This document shows positions 42,873 to 53,298 of a stretch of DNA of 64,000 nucleotides, piece after piece (the first letter of the stretch is position 1; the number at the start of each line of letters is the position of its first letter). The notes under the pieces were generated by a model. It ran no database searches. It was not told the origin of the DNA and worked only from the letters and a program-made list of their open reading frames with translations. The stretch is from the NCBI GenBank assembly GCA_945288535.1, contig CALYQQ010000005.1, positions 91,371 to 155,370 on the forward strand. The letters run 5' to 3'. The stretch comes from an uncultured Enterobacterales bacterium. GTDB taxonomy: Bacteria; Pseudomonadota; Gammaproteobacteria; Enterobacterales; CALYQQ01. A program made the translations under genes and the position numbers.

Positions 42873-45800
42873 TTACGATGATGTGGGAAGTAAAACACGT
42901 AGTAGCTGTTGTGTACTTTCTTTCCATGTTAAATGGGGAATTAAATTAGATTGAGGTACAGTACCAAGCTGGAATAACTCTAACCATTGCCGAATCGATG
43001 AGGCGAGTACTTCGGCTGTATTCCCATTAAAATACCAAGCATGGTCACCTGCTATTTCTCTAAAAATATCAAGATCACGACTAATAATAGGTAAATTATA
43101 ATGAGCTGCTTCTATGAGTGGTAAGCCAAACCCTTCCCCTTTACTTGCATTTAGTAAACAATGCATTTGTTGATAGCATGCATTTAAAAATGCATCATTA
43201 ATATTTTGTAACCAAAATAAATGTTGTTTAAGTTCTGGATGCCTTTCTATACTCTGGATCAAAGAATCAACTTTCCAGCCTTTTTTGCCAATAATCACTA
43301 AATTGATATCGATACCTTTGCGCCATAATAATTCAAACGCAGAAATAGCTTGAGCATGTCCTTTACGCGGTTCTAATGTACCCACCATAAGAAAACATGA
43401 GCGCTGTGTAAGTTGTAATAATAAAGATTGCTCTTGATCGGATAGTTCATTTTGTTTTGATATTTGTTTAAAATTAGCACCTAAATGAAACCAATTAACA
43501 GTAAACTGGCGTTGATTTAAAATATTATGAGACGTTAACCACCTCTTATATTGTTCAGAAACAGTTCGTGAAATACAGATAACCCCATCTGAATGGGTCG
43601 TCATAGCTAACCACTGCCTAAATACTGTATCACTATTTTCCGCAAAACAATCTGGAAATTGAATACATAAGAGATCATAGACTATATATTTAACGCTAAC
43701 GCCCCTTGATCTCATTTTGATAATATAATTTTGTTGTAATTCTAAATACCAATTATCAAAATCTAGGCCTAAGAATATATCACCCGGATAAAAATCGGCC
43801 GGCGTGTCATTATTAATACCACTTGTTGTTTGCCCTAACATTCTTTTGCTAAATTGGTGTGCATATAACATCGTTTGACGTTGGATATCAAAATGAATAG
43901 GTATAATAATATAACTATTCGTTAACGCTGTGTTTTTTATAAATTCATTAAGAATACTTTTAATGACACGCTGAATACCTGTTTTAGAATCAGTTTGATT
44001 TAGGATTGTCACATCAACTAGAAGTTGCTTTTTGTTTGTTTTTGGCCGAATATTCAAACCAATACTATTGGCAAGATAATGTTTTTCCTGTGGTGTTAAT
44101 TGTTTTATCGGTAATGTTACTAATGCATCCGTAAGTTGTGATACTAATTTAGTTGAAGGATTTTCTTCCGATAAATGAATGAGTGGTTGTCCATATCGTT
44201 GAGGTGCCTTTAAACTATTTATGGCTTCTTTTATTTTTTCAAAAACAAAATCTACAGTAATGTGCGTAATACAAAAGAGATTATTAGGACATTCCTCTTT
44301 GCACGAAAGATGACATGGAGAGCATAAGGTATTAATGTGAATCACATAGCTATCATTAAATACTGGTGCCCATTCATCAATAGTTTCATGCCCGGCATAA
44401 AGAGCAATGACAGGTATATCCAAATAAGAAGCTAAATGAGCACCAAAAGAATTATTTGCTATACATAAGCTATTTCGTTTAAGCGAATTGATTAATCTTC
44501 CAGTATTTAAACCAATTTGGGGAACAATTTTATCATTTTTATTCAAGGAAATTCTTGCGAATTCTTCTTTAGTTACACAATAAACATTAACAGAATCAAC
44601 AAGATTTTCGTCAATTAATCGTTGTATTACTGAGCAATAATTTTCTATATGCCACTCTTTTACATTGTTACCAGCAAAAGGAAATACCGCTAAATGCATG
44701 CCTATACTATGTTTATATCCATCATGATAATTATCTAGCTTAGGTAATTTTATATAATCATTGTAATCTTCAGGCAATGCATCGACAAGGGCAAGCATTT
44801 GCTTAGTAATATGTTGTTGATTCAATGGGGTTATTTCAAAAGGAATATCAGCCCAAGATTTTAAAACAATGGTTAGCTGTTTATCTATATCATCGTTAAA
44901 ACTTTGATAACCAACCTTTATAGCCGCGTTTACTTTAGCTAAAAATAAACGAGAGTCTCGCTGCCTGCGTAGGTCAATTGCAATATCATAATAGCCAAGT
45001 TTATCAATAAAACTTTGCAATTCTGTTTCTAATAAAGCTGCGGATTCTGAGGATTTTCTTTTAAAAAAATTAAATGTATAAATATAATTGAAAAAACCTG
45101 TTGAACGTGCTAATTCTACATTCCACTCCCCAACAACAATATCAATTTTTGCATCCGGATATCGTGATTTTAATTTACTGATTGCGGGCATAGCTAAAAT
45201 CATATCTCCCATATGATCGAGTTTGAATAGAAGAATTCGTTTATCATCTATATGAAAAAATGATGTTTTATCTATATTTATTGCACTTGCTTCAGACAAA
45301 ATGATTTTATCTTTGCGCGGAATAATAATTTGTTCTAATGCATTTAACATGTTACGTGCACTTTTGTGCCATGAAAATTGTTTAGATTGAATTAAACCAG
45401 TATCAATAAGTTGTTGTCTGAACGATTTATCTGTTAAGGCTTGTGTTATTTTTTTACTAATTTCTTCAACCGACGTAGGATCAAACATTACTAGTGGGTT
45501 TCCCATAATTTCGAGCAAACTTGTTGCATTTGCCGTAATAACTGGAGCACCACATGCCATAGCTTCTAGAGGAGGTAAACCCAACCCTTCATGTAAAGAG
45601 GGAAATACAAATAAACTACAGCTCCTGTAAAGTCCTAATAAATCGGATTCCTCGACATATCCTGTCATACACATTTCGTCATCAAGTAAACCGCTTTGTT
45701 TAGCAATATCATGATATTTCTGTATATAATATTCAGGCATTTTACCCACAAGAACTAATTGATATTTTTTCCTTAATATAGGTTCTATTTGTGCAAATGC

Positions 45801-46538
45801 TTGAATTAATCGCGAAATATTCTTTCGCTCATCAGCTCCCCCAGTGTACATAATAAAAGGGCGTACAATGCCATGTTTTTGCCACAGACATGTTTTTTCT
45901 CTGTTCGATAAGCGGTATACAGTAAATTGTTCACCACATGCCCCTGAAATATTAAATACATTTTCAGAAACTACAGGTAAAAGTTGTAATGCTTCTTGAC
46001 GTGAGCTTTCGGAAATAGCCAATAACGCATGAGATTTCTTTAAATAATCCAGTTTTTCATAATAAAAATTTTGTAAAAGTTGATCGAATTTAAACCGCTC
46101 GTCAGGACTAATCAAGGGAATTAAATCATATAATATGGTCACGACAGGAGTAACCTTATCAAATACACCAATACTAGTAACGGCATTATCACCAAATCCT
46201 TCGAATAAGCTGGTTATTACAATAACATCAGGTTCTAAAGAAAGTAGAAAAGATTCTCGCAGTTGTATTGCTATATTGCGTCGGAGCAAATTTTCGGATT
46301 CAATATATTTAACGGGGCTGAGTGCTTGCCATACCTGAATATTCTGTTGAGGTAATAAACCATCAAAAAGAATTCTAATGGGCTCAATTGTTTCTGAGAA
46401 TAAGCCGTTTAATGCTAAGATAATAGTATGCTTTGAATTTTCTTCAACAACAGCTTTAATTAACGCCGAAGTATAACGACCAATTCCTCGATATTTGCTT
46501 TCAGTCTGCATCCCTTGCATATCAATAACTATACGCAT
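42873..46538 (-). CDS. Three-domain glycosyltransferase (GT4-GT9-GT4)
   Basis: The 1221-residue protein contains three apparent GT-B modules. Residues about 1-410 are GT4-like, with RGIGRYTSALIKA, MYTGGADERKNISRLI and FPSLHEGLGLPPLEAMACGA. Residues about 428-770 resemble GT9 heptosyltransferases, with ILLFKLDHMGDMILAMPAI at the start and a Cys-rich LCSPCHLSCKEECPNN near 743. Residues about 836-1221 are again GT4-like, with DSKTGIQRVIKSILNEF, FLMVGTLEPRKGHAQAI and ASKGEGFGLPLIEAA. Its start shares one base with the FkbM-gene stop. It probably makes several linkages of the polymer repeat; specificities are unknown. Confidence 0.8.
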   Translation of the reverse strand: MRIVIDMQGMQTESKYRGIGRYTSALIKAVVEENSKHTIILALNGLFSETIEPIRILFDGLLPQQNIQVWQALSPVKYIESENLLRRNIAIQLRESFLLSLEPDVIVITSLFEGFGDNAVTSIGVFDKVTPVVTILYDLIPLISPDERFKFDQLLQNFYYEKLDYLKKSHALLAISESSRQEALQLLPVVSENVFNISGACGEQFTVYRLSNREKTCLWQKHGIVRPFIMYTGGADERKNISRLIQAFAQIEPILRKKYQLVLVGKMPEYYIQKYHDIAKQSGLLDDEMCMTGYVEESDLLGLYRSCSLFVFPSLHEGLGLPPLEAMACGAPVITANATSLLEIMGNPLVMFDPTSVEEISKKITQALTDKSFRQQLIDTGLIQSKQFSWHKSARNMLNALEQIIIPRKDKIILSEASAINIDKTSFFHIDDKRILLFKLDHMGDMILAMPAISKLKSRYPDAKIDIVVGEWNVELARSTGFFNYIYTFNFFKRKSSESAALLETELQSFIDKLGYYDIAIDLRRQRDSRLFLAKVNAAIKVGYQSFNDDIDKQLTIVLKSWADIPFEITPLNQQHITKQMLALVDALPEDYNDYIKLPKLDNYHDGYKHSIGMHLAVFPFAGNNVKEWHIENYCSVIQRLIDENLVDSVNVYCVTKEEFARISLNKNDKIVPQIGLNTGRLINSLKRNSLCIANNSFGAHLASYLDIPVIALYAGHETIDEWAPVFNDSYVIHINTLCSPCHLSCKEECPNNLFCITHITVDFVFEKIKEAINSLKAPQRYGQPLIHLSEENPSTKLVSQLTDALVTLPIKQLTPQEKHYLANSIGLNIRPKTNKKQLLVDVTILNQTDSKTGIQRVIKSILNEFIKNTALTNSYIIIPIHFDIQRQTMLYAHQFSKRMLGQTTSGINNDTPADFYPGDIFLGLDFDNWYLELQQNYIIKMRSRGVSVKYIVYDLLCIQFPDCFAENSDTVFRQWLAMTTHSDGVICISRTVSEQYKRWLTSHNILNQRQFTVNWFHLGANFKQISKQNELSDQEQSLLLQLTQRSCFLMVGTLEPRKGHAQAISAFELLWRKGIDINLVIIGKKGWKVDSLIQSIERHPELKQHLFWLQNINDAFLNACYQQMHCLLNASKGEGFGLPLIEAAHYNLPIISRDLDIFREIAGDHAWYFNGNTAEVLASSIRQWLELFQLGTVPQSNLIPHLTWKESTQQLLRVLLPTSS

Positions 46539-47926
46539 TAATTGACCTCTTTATCACTTTTATTTTCAATTTCTCGATATATTCTTGCTGACCATATTGA
46601 CAACTCTATGGGAACGTCCGGTATTTCTTGCACGCTTGTAGTCACAGGAGAAACGGTTATTGTTTTGTGATAAACTCGGCAAAGAAAATTATACATTCCC
46701 ATTGAACGGCTTGCTTTCAGTATCCAAAACTTAGTTTTTGGATGCTTATTAATGGAGCCAATAACAAAACGTAGACATTTCTTTATCAATGCTTTATATC
46801 GAGATTTAAAGCCATAGCGTTTTAGCAAGCTGATTTGATTTGAAAACCAATTCATAATGTTTATCTTTTGCTTTGATAAAAACGATTTATTAGAAACAAC
46901 CCTGTATTTTTTTAAATAGCTATGCCAATTCTTCTGTTTTAGCTGTCTTAAATATTCCGCTGTCCAACGCAAAAATGCAGTGATACGCCAGGAACGACTA
47001 ACGAGTAGTGCATTTATTTTCGATGAAGTAAGCTCTAATTGCTTTTGTCTATCAGCTAAACTTTTTTGTAATTGATGGATTTTAATCGATGATACTTGTT
47101 TATCATTCAGCAGTTTTTTTTTACAATCTAATAGTTTTACTTTATCGTGTAACAGTTTCTGTTTCTCGGCCAATAATTTTTGTTTTTCTGTTTGTTCATT
47201 ATTAATATTGTCATTTAGCGTTTTGACGATCTCTTCTAATTTAATTCGATTAAAAAGCACAAAGTCATCAAAAACATTTACTGGCGAAGTAAAATATTTT
47301 TTTAATTCGCTATGCTGTTTATATACATAAAAACGATTCAAGCCATCAAAATAAGCAAACTCATAGCCTTTTTTAATGACAATATCTTCCCATTCAGTAT
47401 AAGAACTTACTTGTGTCAGAGGTAAAGTGCTTTCAATAATTAATACCCAAGGTCGTAAAGGATTTTCTTTCCAACCTTTAAGAATTTTTTTCTCAGCTCC
47501 TTCAACATCAATTTTTAGCCAATGAATATCGCCCTTAGTCATTGTTAAAATATTATCTAATATATCAACAACTATCCTAGTCTTATGAACGGTAAAACCA
47601 TTCTTTTCATGCTGTTCTGCGACATTAGGACACATCGTCGACAAACCGGTTGACGGTATTTCATAAAAATCGACCTCACCTACATGATCACTTAATGCAA
47701 TTTGTTTAACGATTTCGTCGGGGCGTGCTTTTTGGAGGCTATCAGCAAATTCTTTGCAAGGTTCAATGTGGATACCTCGCCAACCGTGTTGATAAAATAA
47801 ATTACTTACAGAATGCAAAATTGGATCGTTTGCACCTATATCAATATAAAACCCTTTTGATATATTCCTAAACGCTCGCCAAAGCATAATGTCTTCCAAA
47901 TTTTGCGCATATGAAACAACCGTCAT
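46538..47926 (-). CDS. FkbM-type methyltransferase with coiled coil
   Basis: Residues about 1-215 form an FkbM-family SAM methyltransferase, with FYIDIGANDPILHSVSNL, GIHIEPCKEFAD and HWLKIDVEGAEKKIL. Residues about 228-310 are Lys/Leu/Gln-rich with repeated KQKLL and DKVKLL units and predicted coiled coil. A basic C-terminal part (SRSWRITAFLRWTAEYL, about 318 onward) may contact membrane or partners. It overlaps wzt by four bases. In E. coli O8/O9 the coiled-coil methyltransferase WbdD caps the chain and sets its length; a similar role here is inferred from domain layout and position. Confidence 0.78.
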   Translation of the reverse strand: MTVVSYAQNLEDIMLWRAFRNISKGFYIDIGANDPILHSVSNLFYQHGWRGIHIEPCKEFADSLQKARPDEIVKQIALSDHVGEVDFYEIPSTGLSTMCPNVAEQHEKNGFTVHKTRIVVDILDNILTMTKGDIHWLKIDVEGAEKKILKGWKENPLRPWVLIIESTLPLTQVSSYTEWEDIVIKKGYEFAYFDGLNRFYVYKQHSELKKYFTSPVNVFDDFVLFNRIKLEEIVKTLNDNINNEQTEKQKLLAEKQKLLHDKVKLLDCKKKLLNDKQVSSIKIHQLQKSLADRQKQLELTSSKINALLVSRSWRITAFLRWTAEYLRQLKQKNWHSYLKKYRVVSNKSFLSKQKINIMNWFSNQISLLKRYGFKSRYKALIKKCLRFVIGSINKHPKTKFWILKASRSMGMYNFLCRVYHKTITVSPVTTSVQEIPDVPIELSIWSARIYREIENKSDKEVN

Positions 47927-49140
47927 CTTGTTATCTCTATCTTAGGATGTAGCCAAGCACAACCAACAAAATTAGCCTTATCAATGTTAATTACATTAAA
48001 TAGTAGTGCTAAATCCCGCCATTCATAATTATTTTCTAAATGTGTGTCAGAGCTCGTTAATGCGGTCTGAATTGAATAACTCCCAACACCAAGATTCATA
48101 TTAAATTCAGCGTAAAAATTAACATCGTTTCCTGCTGTAAGATTAAATAAAATTTTATTTTCTAATTGCGTGTTTGTACCGTAAATTATTTGACCTAGCC
48201 TATCTCGGATAGAATAACCAAAAACTAATTTCGGAATATCTTTATGAATTTTAGCAACTATTTTTAATTTGACACGTTGGCCTACACCAACGATATCAAT
48301 GGGTTTCCCTATTTCATTAAGAATGGTTACGCCAGTGACTGTCGCCTCTTTGCTACCAGATAATGTTTGTGTCTGTCCCGTTTCTAATAGAAGTTGCTCA
48401 ATAGCTCCTCCATGGGGATCGGCGAGCATAGCATTGTAGTAATCCATGACTTGTTCGGGATCACCAGCCATTTTTATTTTGCCATCAGCTAATAAAATAG
48501 CGCGGTTACATAGATTAATAATTGCTTGTTTATCATGGGATACAATTAATAACGTGGTCCCTTGCTGATTGAACTGTTTGATTCGTGCAAAACTTTTATG
48601 TTGAAAGTAAGAATCCCCGACTGAAAGTGCCTCATCAACAATAAGAATATCAGGACGTACAGCGGTAGCAATACTAAAAGCTAATCTTACTTGCATACCA
48701 CTTGAATAAATACGTACTGGCTCATCTATATATTCACCAATTTCAGCAAATTGCTCTATTTCAGGCATAATATCGGTAAGTTGCTTACTGGTTAAGCCTA
48801 ATAACTGACCAGCCATGTAAACGTTTTGTCTACCCGTAAAATCAGGGTGGAAACCCATTCCTAATTCGAGTAATGCAGCCATTCTTCCAGATATTGCAAT
48901 TTGACCTACTGTTGGATGGGTGGTGCCCGTTATCATTTTTAATAATGTGCTTTTACCCGCACCATTAATGCCTATAATACCGATCGATTCTCCTGCAGAT
49001 ACATCAAAACTAATATCAGTTAATATCCATTTTTCAATATGCTGCACTTTACCAGGATTTATCCATTCTCTTAATCTGGAAAATCTGGTCGGATATGTTT
49101 TATAAGCTTTGCCTATATGTTTAACGCTAATATTACCCAT
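47923..49140 (-). CDS. wzt: O-polysaccharide ABC transporter ATP-binding protein with C-terminal extension
   Basis: The 405-residue protein has an ABC domain (residues about 1-245) with Walker A GINGAGKSTLLKMI, signature YSSGMQVRLAFSIATA and Walker B ILIVDEALSVGD, of the polysaccharide-export subfamily. The C-terminal 150 residues, beta-rich with VGQRVKLKIVAKI, match the Wzt carbohydrate-binding domain that recognises the modified end of the finished chain in O8/O9a systems. It shares one base with the wzm stop, forming the pump pair. Confidence 0.9.
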   Translation of the reverse strand: MGNISVKHIGKAYKTYPTRFSRLREWINPGKVQHIEKWILTDISFDVSAGESIGIIGINGAGKSTLLKMITGTTHPTVGQIAISGRMAALLELGMGFHPDFTGRQNVYMAGQLLGLTSKQLTDIMPEIEQFAEIGEYIDEPVRIYSSGMQVRLAFSIATAVRPDILIVDEALSVGDSYFQHKSFARIKQFNQQGTTLLIVSHDKQAIINLCNRAILLADGKIKMAGDPEQVMDYYNAMLADPHGGAIEQLLLETGQTQTLSGSKEATVTGVTILNEIGKPIDIVGVGQRVKLKIVAKIHKDIPKLVFGYSIRDRLGQIIYGTNTQLENKILFNLTAGNDVNFYAEFNMNLGVGSYSIQTALTSSDTHLENNYEWRDLALLFNVINIDKANFVGCAWLHPKIEITR

Positions 49141-49934
49141 TACAGTTCATCCACAATTTCGCCTGCATGTTTACGAAATAAATATCCACTTAACATGAGC
49201 AATAGCACACCTAATATAAATGGATAAAATAATGACGAATAATCAGGCGTATGATGTTGTATAAAAATTTTCTGCATAGATTCAATGATTGATAACACTG
49301 GATTAATACGTAGGAATTTAGGTGCCCATTCCGGCAAAATAGTGACTGGATAAACAATGGGGGTGAGCCAAAACCAAAATTGAGTAACAATACCAAATAA
49401 CTGTGCAATATCCCGAAAAAAAACATTTAAAATACCAAGAACTAAGCCTAGACCAATCACAAATATAAGCAAAACAAGCAGGATCGGAATAATATTTAAA
49501 TAGACCGAGCCTGGAAAATTCTTGGTTATCAATAAAAAAAGTGTAAATAAGAAAAAAATAATGGCAAAGTTAATAATGGAACTAATAACAACTATAATAG
49601 GTAGGCAAATTCTAGGAAAATTAAGTTTTTTTAATAAATTACTATTTTCAACAAAAATCGTTATACTTCTATTTAAAATTTCAACAAACAATCCCCATGT
49701 TAAAAGTCCTGCACAAAGATAAATACTATAAGCAAAAGTTCCATCCACACCAGGAAGTTTTGCCTTCATAATATTAGCAAAAATAAGGGTGTAAACCATA
49801 ATTAATGATAAGGGTTGCAATATTAACCAACAACCACCGAGCATACTACGTTGATAACGCAATTGAAAATCACGTTTTACGCTACTGATAATAAAGCCAC
49901 GATAACGTATAATTGCTAAAATCATATCCTTCAT
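49140..49934 (-). CDS. wzm: O-polysaccharide ABC transporter permease
   Basis: The 264-residue ABC-2 type permease has about six membrane segments and the family motifs [21 protein letters not shown] at the N-terminus and [21 protein letters not shown] in the middle. With Wzt it exports undecaprenyl-linked polysaccharide across the inner membrane. Its start overlaps manB by four bases. Confidence 0.92.
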   Translation of the reverse strand: MKDMILAIIRYRGFIISSVKRDFQLRYQRSMLGGCWLILQPLSLIMVYTLIFANIMKAKLPGVDGTFAYSIYLCAGLLTWGLFVEILNRSITIFVENSNLLKKLNFPRICLPIIVVISSIINFAIIFFLFTLFLLITKNFPGSVYLNIIPILLVLLIFVIGLGLVLGILNVFFRDIAQLFGIVTQFWFWLTPIVYPVTILPEWAPKFLRINPVLSIIESMQKIFIQHHTPDYSSLFYPFILGVLLLMLSGYLFRKHAGEIVDEL

Positions 49935-51304
49935 AATTCGTCGCCACCTAACAGAGCTAAAATCTCGTTTGTTTTTGTTTTCATTAAGGTAATATCGCCT
50001 TTACTCTCAACATTTAGGCGCACTACAGGTTCGGTATTTGAGCTCCTTAAATTAAAACGCCAATGCTCAAACTCCATTGTTAGTCCATCAGTTTTATCAA
50101 TGAGATTCGCATTGTTTTTGTAAATTTCTTCTATTTTTTTTAGTGCTTGTTGTGGTTGTTTTAACGTTAAATTAATCTCTCCAGAAGCTGGATATGCTTT
50201 TATACAATTGCCTACTAAGTGGCTAAGCGGTTTTTGGTGTAAGGATAATAGCTCACAAATCAGTAGCCATGGGATCATACCACTATCACAATAAGCAAAA
50301 TCTCGAAAGTAATGATGCGCACTCATCTCACCACCATAAATGGCATCTTCTTGACGCATACGCGCTTTAATAAAAGCATGACCTGTTTTAGACATAATCG
50401 CTTGACCACCATTCCTTGTGACAATATCAATTGTGTTCCAGGTCAATCGTGGATCATAAATAATTCGTGCACCAGGCAATTTCTGTAAAAAAGATTCTGC
50501 AAGTAAACCAACAATATAATAGCCCTCAATAAATTGCCCTTTTTCATCAAAGAAAAAACAACGGTCAAAATCACCGTCGAATGCAATTCCCATATCGGCA
50601 TGATGTTGTATGACTGCCCTAGCCGTATCTGCTCTACATTCCGGTAATAAAGGATTAGGAATACCATTAGGAAAATAGCCATCGGGAAAGTGATGGAGTT
50701 TAATAATGTTGATGGGTAAATTTAATCGATGAAATCTAGTTTCTATTGCATCAATAACATGCCCTGCTGCACCATTACCTGAATTAATAACTAATGTAAG
50801 TTGCTTAATATTATTTGTATTAATATAGCTCAAAAGATGATCAACATATTCATTCAATATAACTATTTTTTCATATGAGCCTCTTTTATTTATCTCAGGA
50901 AAATTATTGTTTTCTGCTAATTGTTGGATCTCTTTTAATCCATTATCGCCACTAATGGGTTTTGCTTTTTCACGAACTAATTTCATTCCATTGTAATTTT
51001 TCGGATTATGACTCGCAGTAATTTCAATACCACCATCCGTTTCTAAATGATATGTTGCAAAATAAACCTCTTCTGTACCAGATAAACCGATATCTAAAAC
51101 ATTACTTCCTGAATCTTGTAACCCTTTAGCGAGTGATTGCTTTAATGATTCACTTGTCAGTCGGACATCACCACCAATAACAACTGTTTTTGCTTTTAAA
51201 TATTCACTGTATGCTCGACCTATGCGATAGGCAATATCTTCATTTAATTCTTTACCTAATTGCCCACGAATATCATAAGCTTTAAAACATGATAATGATT
51301 CCAT
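49931..51304 (-). CDS. manB: Phosphomannomutase
   Basis: ManB (CpsG) interconverts mannose-6-phosphate and mannose-1-phosphate. The 457-residue protein has the phosphoserine loop [16 protein letters not shown], the metal-binding [15 protein letters not shown], the sugar-binding [10 protein letters not shown] and the late [12 protein letters not shown] phosphate site, in family order. It lies about 120 bases after manC and overlaps wzm. Confidence 0.93.
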   Translation of the reverse strand: MESLSCFKAYDIRGQLGKELNEDIAYRIGRAYSEYLKAKTVVIGGDVRLTSESLKQSLAKGLQDSGSNVLDIGLSGTEEVYFATYHLETDGGIEITASHNPKNYNGMKLVREKAKPISGDNGLKEIQQLAENNNFPEINKRGSYEKIVILNEYVDHLLSYINTNNIKQLTLVINSGNGAAGHVIDAIETRFHRLNLPINIIKLHHFPDGYFPNGIPNPLLPECRADTARAVIQHHADMGIAFDGDFDRCFFFDEKGQFIEGYYIVGLLAESFLQKLPGARIIYDPRLTWNTIDIVTRNGGQAIMSKTGHAFIKARMRQEDAIYGGEMSAHHYFRDFAYCDSGMIPWLLICELLSLHQKPLSHLVGNCIKAYPASGEINLTLKQPQQALKKIEEIYKNNANLIDKTDGLTMEFEHWRFNLRSSNTEPVVRLNVESKGDITLMKTKTNEILALLGGDEL

Positions 51305-51423
51305 AATCTGCCCTTAAAATATAAAAATAAAAAGAGTAAACACATGAAAATAGTCATGAATATAAGAAGGATTTGAATTATTCTGAAAATGAGTTAATAA
51401 GATTATTAATTTTTTAATTATTA

Positions 51424-52596
51424 CTAACCTGTTTTAATTTGTAATTTATTATTTCTGTATTTACATTGTAAAAATTTGACATTATTTTTATTCCAAGCAT
51501 TACAGATAACATCCGCTTGATGATGTTCTTTATTATTTTTTAATTTAAGATGTTCAACTATTTTTTTTACATCTTGTGTATTCGACTTATCAATAATAAG
51601 AATAGAGTCATTACTATTAACAATAACTAAATTATTAATACCTATTGCCGCAATAAATTTACCACTACCATTAATATAACAATTATTACTGTCAGCTAAA
51701 TATACATCACCAATAATTACATTATTATTATTATCTTTTAAACTGATTTGCCATAATGCAGACCAACAGCCAACATCACTCCATTCAGCATCAAGAGGAA
51801 TAACGACTGCATTATCAGTCTTTTCCATTACCGCATAATCTACTGATAAGTCGGGGCATCGATTAAATGTTTTTTCATCTATTAATACAAAATAATTTTC
51901 TCGTTTTGCTAATCGTAATGCTTCTCGACAAGATTTAACAATTTCAGGGTGATAAAGCTCAAGTTCTTGTAAATAAACACTGGCCTTAAACATAAACATA
52001 CCACTATTCCAATAGTAGTTACCACTTGCCACATATGCTTTTGCTGTAGCCAAATCGGGTTTTTCAACAAACTGCTTAACTTTATAAACATCCAAGCTAT
52101 TTTCTAGCAATTGCCCACGTAAAATATAACCATAACCCGTTTCTGGCTCACGTGAAACAATACCAAAAGTAGTTAAATATTTAGTACAGGCGAATGGATA
52201 AGCCATTCTAATGGTTAGCAGAAATTCAGGTATATTATTAATAATATGATCCGCAGCAAGTACTAACATTACTGGATCTAAGCCATGTTCAATAGCATTA
52301 ATGGCTGCTAATGCTATTGCAGGCGCGGTATTACGTCCATTAGGTTCTAGAATAATGTGACCTGGTTTTTTATTTATTTCAAGGAGTTGTTCCGCAACAA
52401 TATGTTTGTGAGCTTCATTACAAATAACAATGGGATCGGCCACTTGTAATTCATTAAAGTTATTTAACCGATTAATGGTATCTTGTAACATTGAATGGTT
52501 ACCACACAGTTTTAAAAACTGTTTAGGAAAATGAGCTCGGGACATGGGCCAAAGACGGCTTCCAGTTCCCCCTGCCATAATAACAGGCAATATCAT
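51424..52596 (-). CDS. manC: Mannose-1-phosphate guanylyltransferase, short form
   Basis: ManC makes GDP-mannose. The nucleotidyltransferase domain is complete: VIMAGGTGSRLWPMSRAHFP, FPKQFLKLCGN, VLAADHII, KQFVEKPDLATA and NYYWNSGMFMF. At 390 residues it is about 80 shorter than enteric CpsB/ManC (about 478) and lacks the cupin phosphomannose isomerase domain, ending after a Lys/Asn-rich tail. Either it is a monofunctional enzyme or the end was lost; a separate manA would then be needed. Probably the first gene of the cluster. Confidence 0.88.
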   Translation of the reverse strand: MILPVIMAGGTGSRLWPMSRAHFPKQFLKLCGNHSMLQDTINRLNNFNELQVADPIVICNEAHKHIVAEQLLEINKKPGHIILEPNGRNTAPAIALAAINAIEHGLDPVMLVLAADHIINNIPEFLLTIRMAYPFACTKYLTTFGIVSREPETGYGYILRGQLLENSLDVYKVKQFVEKPDLATAKAYVASGNYYWNSGMFMFKASVYLQELELYHPEIVKSCREALRLAKRENYFVLIDEKTFNRCPDLSVDYAVMEKTDNAVVIPLDAEWSDVGCWSALWQISLKDNNNNVIIGDVYLADSNNCYINGSGKFIAAIGINNLVIVNSNDSILIIDKSNTQDVKKIVEHLKLKNNKEHHQADVICNAWNKNNVKFLQCKYRNNKLQIKTG

Positions 52597-53298
52597 TACT
52601 ACACCTCTTAATCAATTCAATTATTTATATTCCACTATGGTAGAATCTTAGTTGTATCTCTTAATATTTTAGATTATTTATGTTATCTCTTTTTATAAAT
52701 AATCCTTTGATATTTCTCAGCAGCCCCCATCAAAAACATAGTTAATATTACTTGATTTGACTGATTAAATAGATTCTAAGTAAGGCACCATATGGTTTAA
52801 ATAACGTAAGGTTTATTTAGTTACTTTGCAATTAATAGAATAATTTATAGTTCCTATAAAATATAGTTCATAAATAATTAAAAGCCAGTTTTAAATAAAC
52901 TATAGACCTGTAACAATTTGTTATTTTTTCACTTTAATTCTTACTTAAAAATAAGTTATTAGAATAATGTTAAAAATTTAAAAAGTGATTAATATCTATT
53001 TCCCATATTAAAAATAAATAGTTTTTCATCAATAAAGTTAATTAATTTTATTTTTAACACATAGAGATAATAAATTTAACATAATTTATAAGATATTTTA
53101 TATTCTATTTAGCTAGAAATAATAACAAAAATAAATCATCACATTATAAGAGTTATAAACATAATATTATATGCTAACATTAATTATATATATATATATA
53201 TATGCTAAAATTTCGCTTAATCAGCCAAATAGAAATTATTAATAATTTATTATATTTAAATTATAATATTAAACACTAATAATAATTTTTAATAAAAT
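52597..53298. other. AT-rich region between btuD and the polysaccharide cluster
   Basis: About 700 bases, extremely AT-rich, with a run of TA dinucleotides at about 53185-53204. It should contain the promoter of the polysaccharide operon. No JUMPstart/ops element (GGCGGTAGCGT-type) was found, so RfaH control is not supported. No gene is visible. It forms one junction of the block inserted between btuD and nlpC. Confidence 0.5.

Noticed and set aside
41802..46538. Plus-strand open frames inside gmd and the large glycosyltransferase
   Set aside because: They are antisense to well-supported genes and have no recognisable motifs.
53185..53204. Run of TA dinucleotides
   Set aside because: Simple low-complexity sequence in an AT-rich spacer; no evidence of function.
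52597..53298. JUMPstart/ops element for the polysaccharide operon
   Set aside because: No sequence resembling GGCGGTAGCGT was found upstream of manC.
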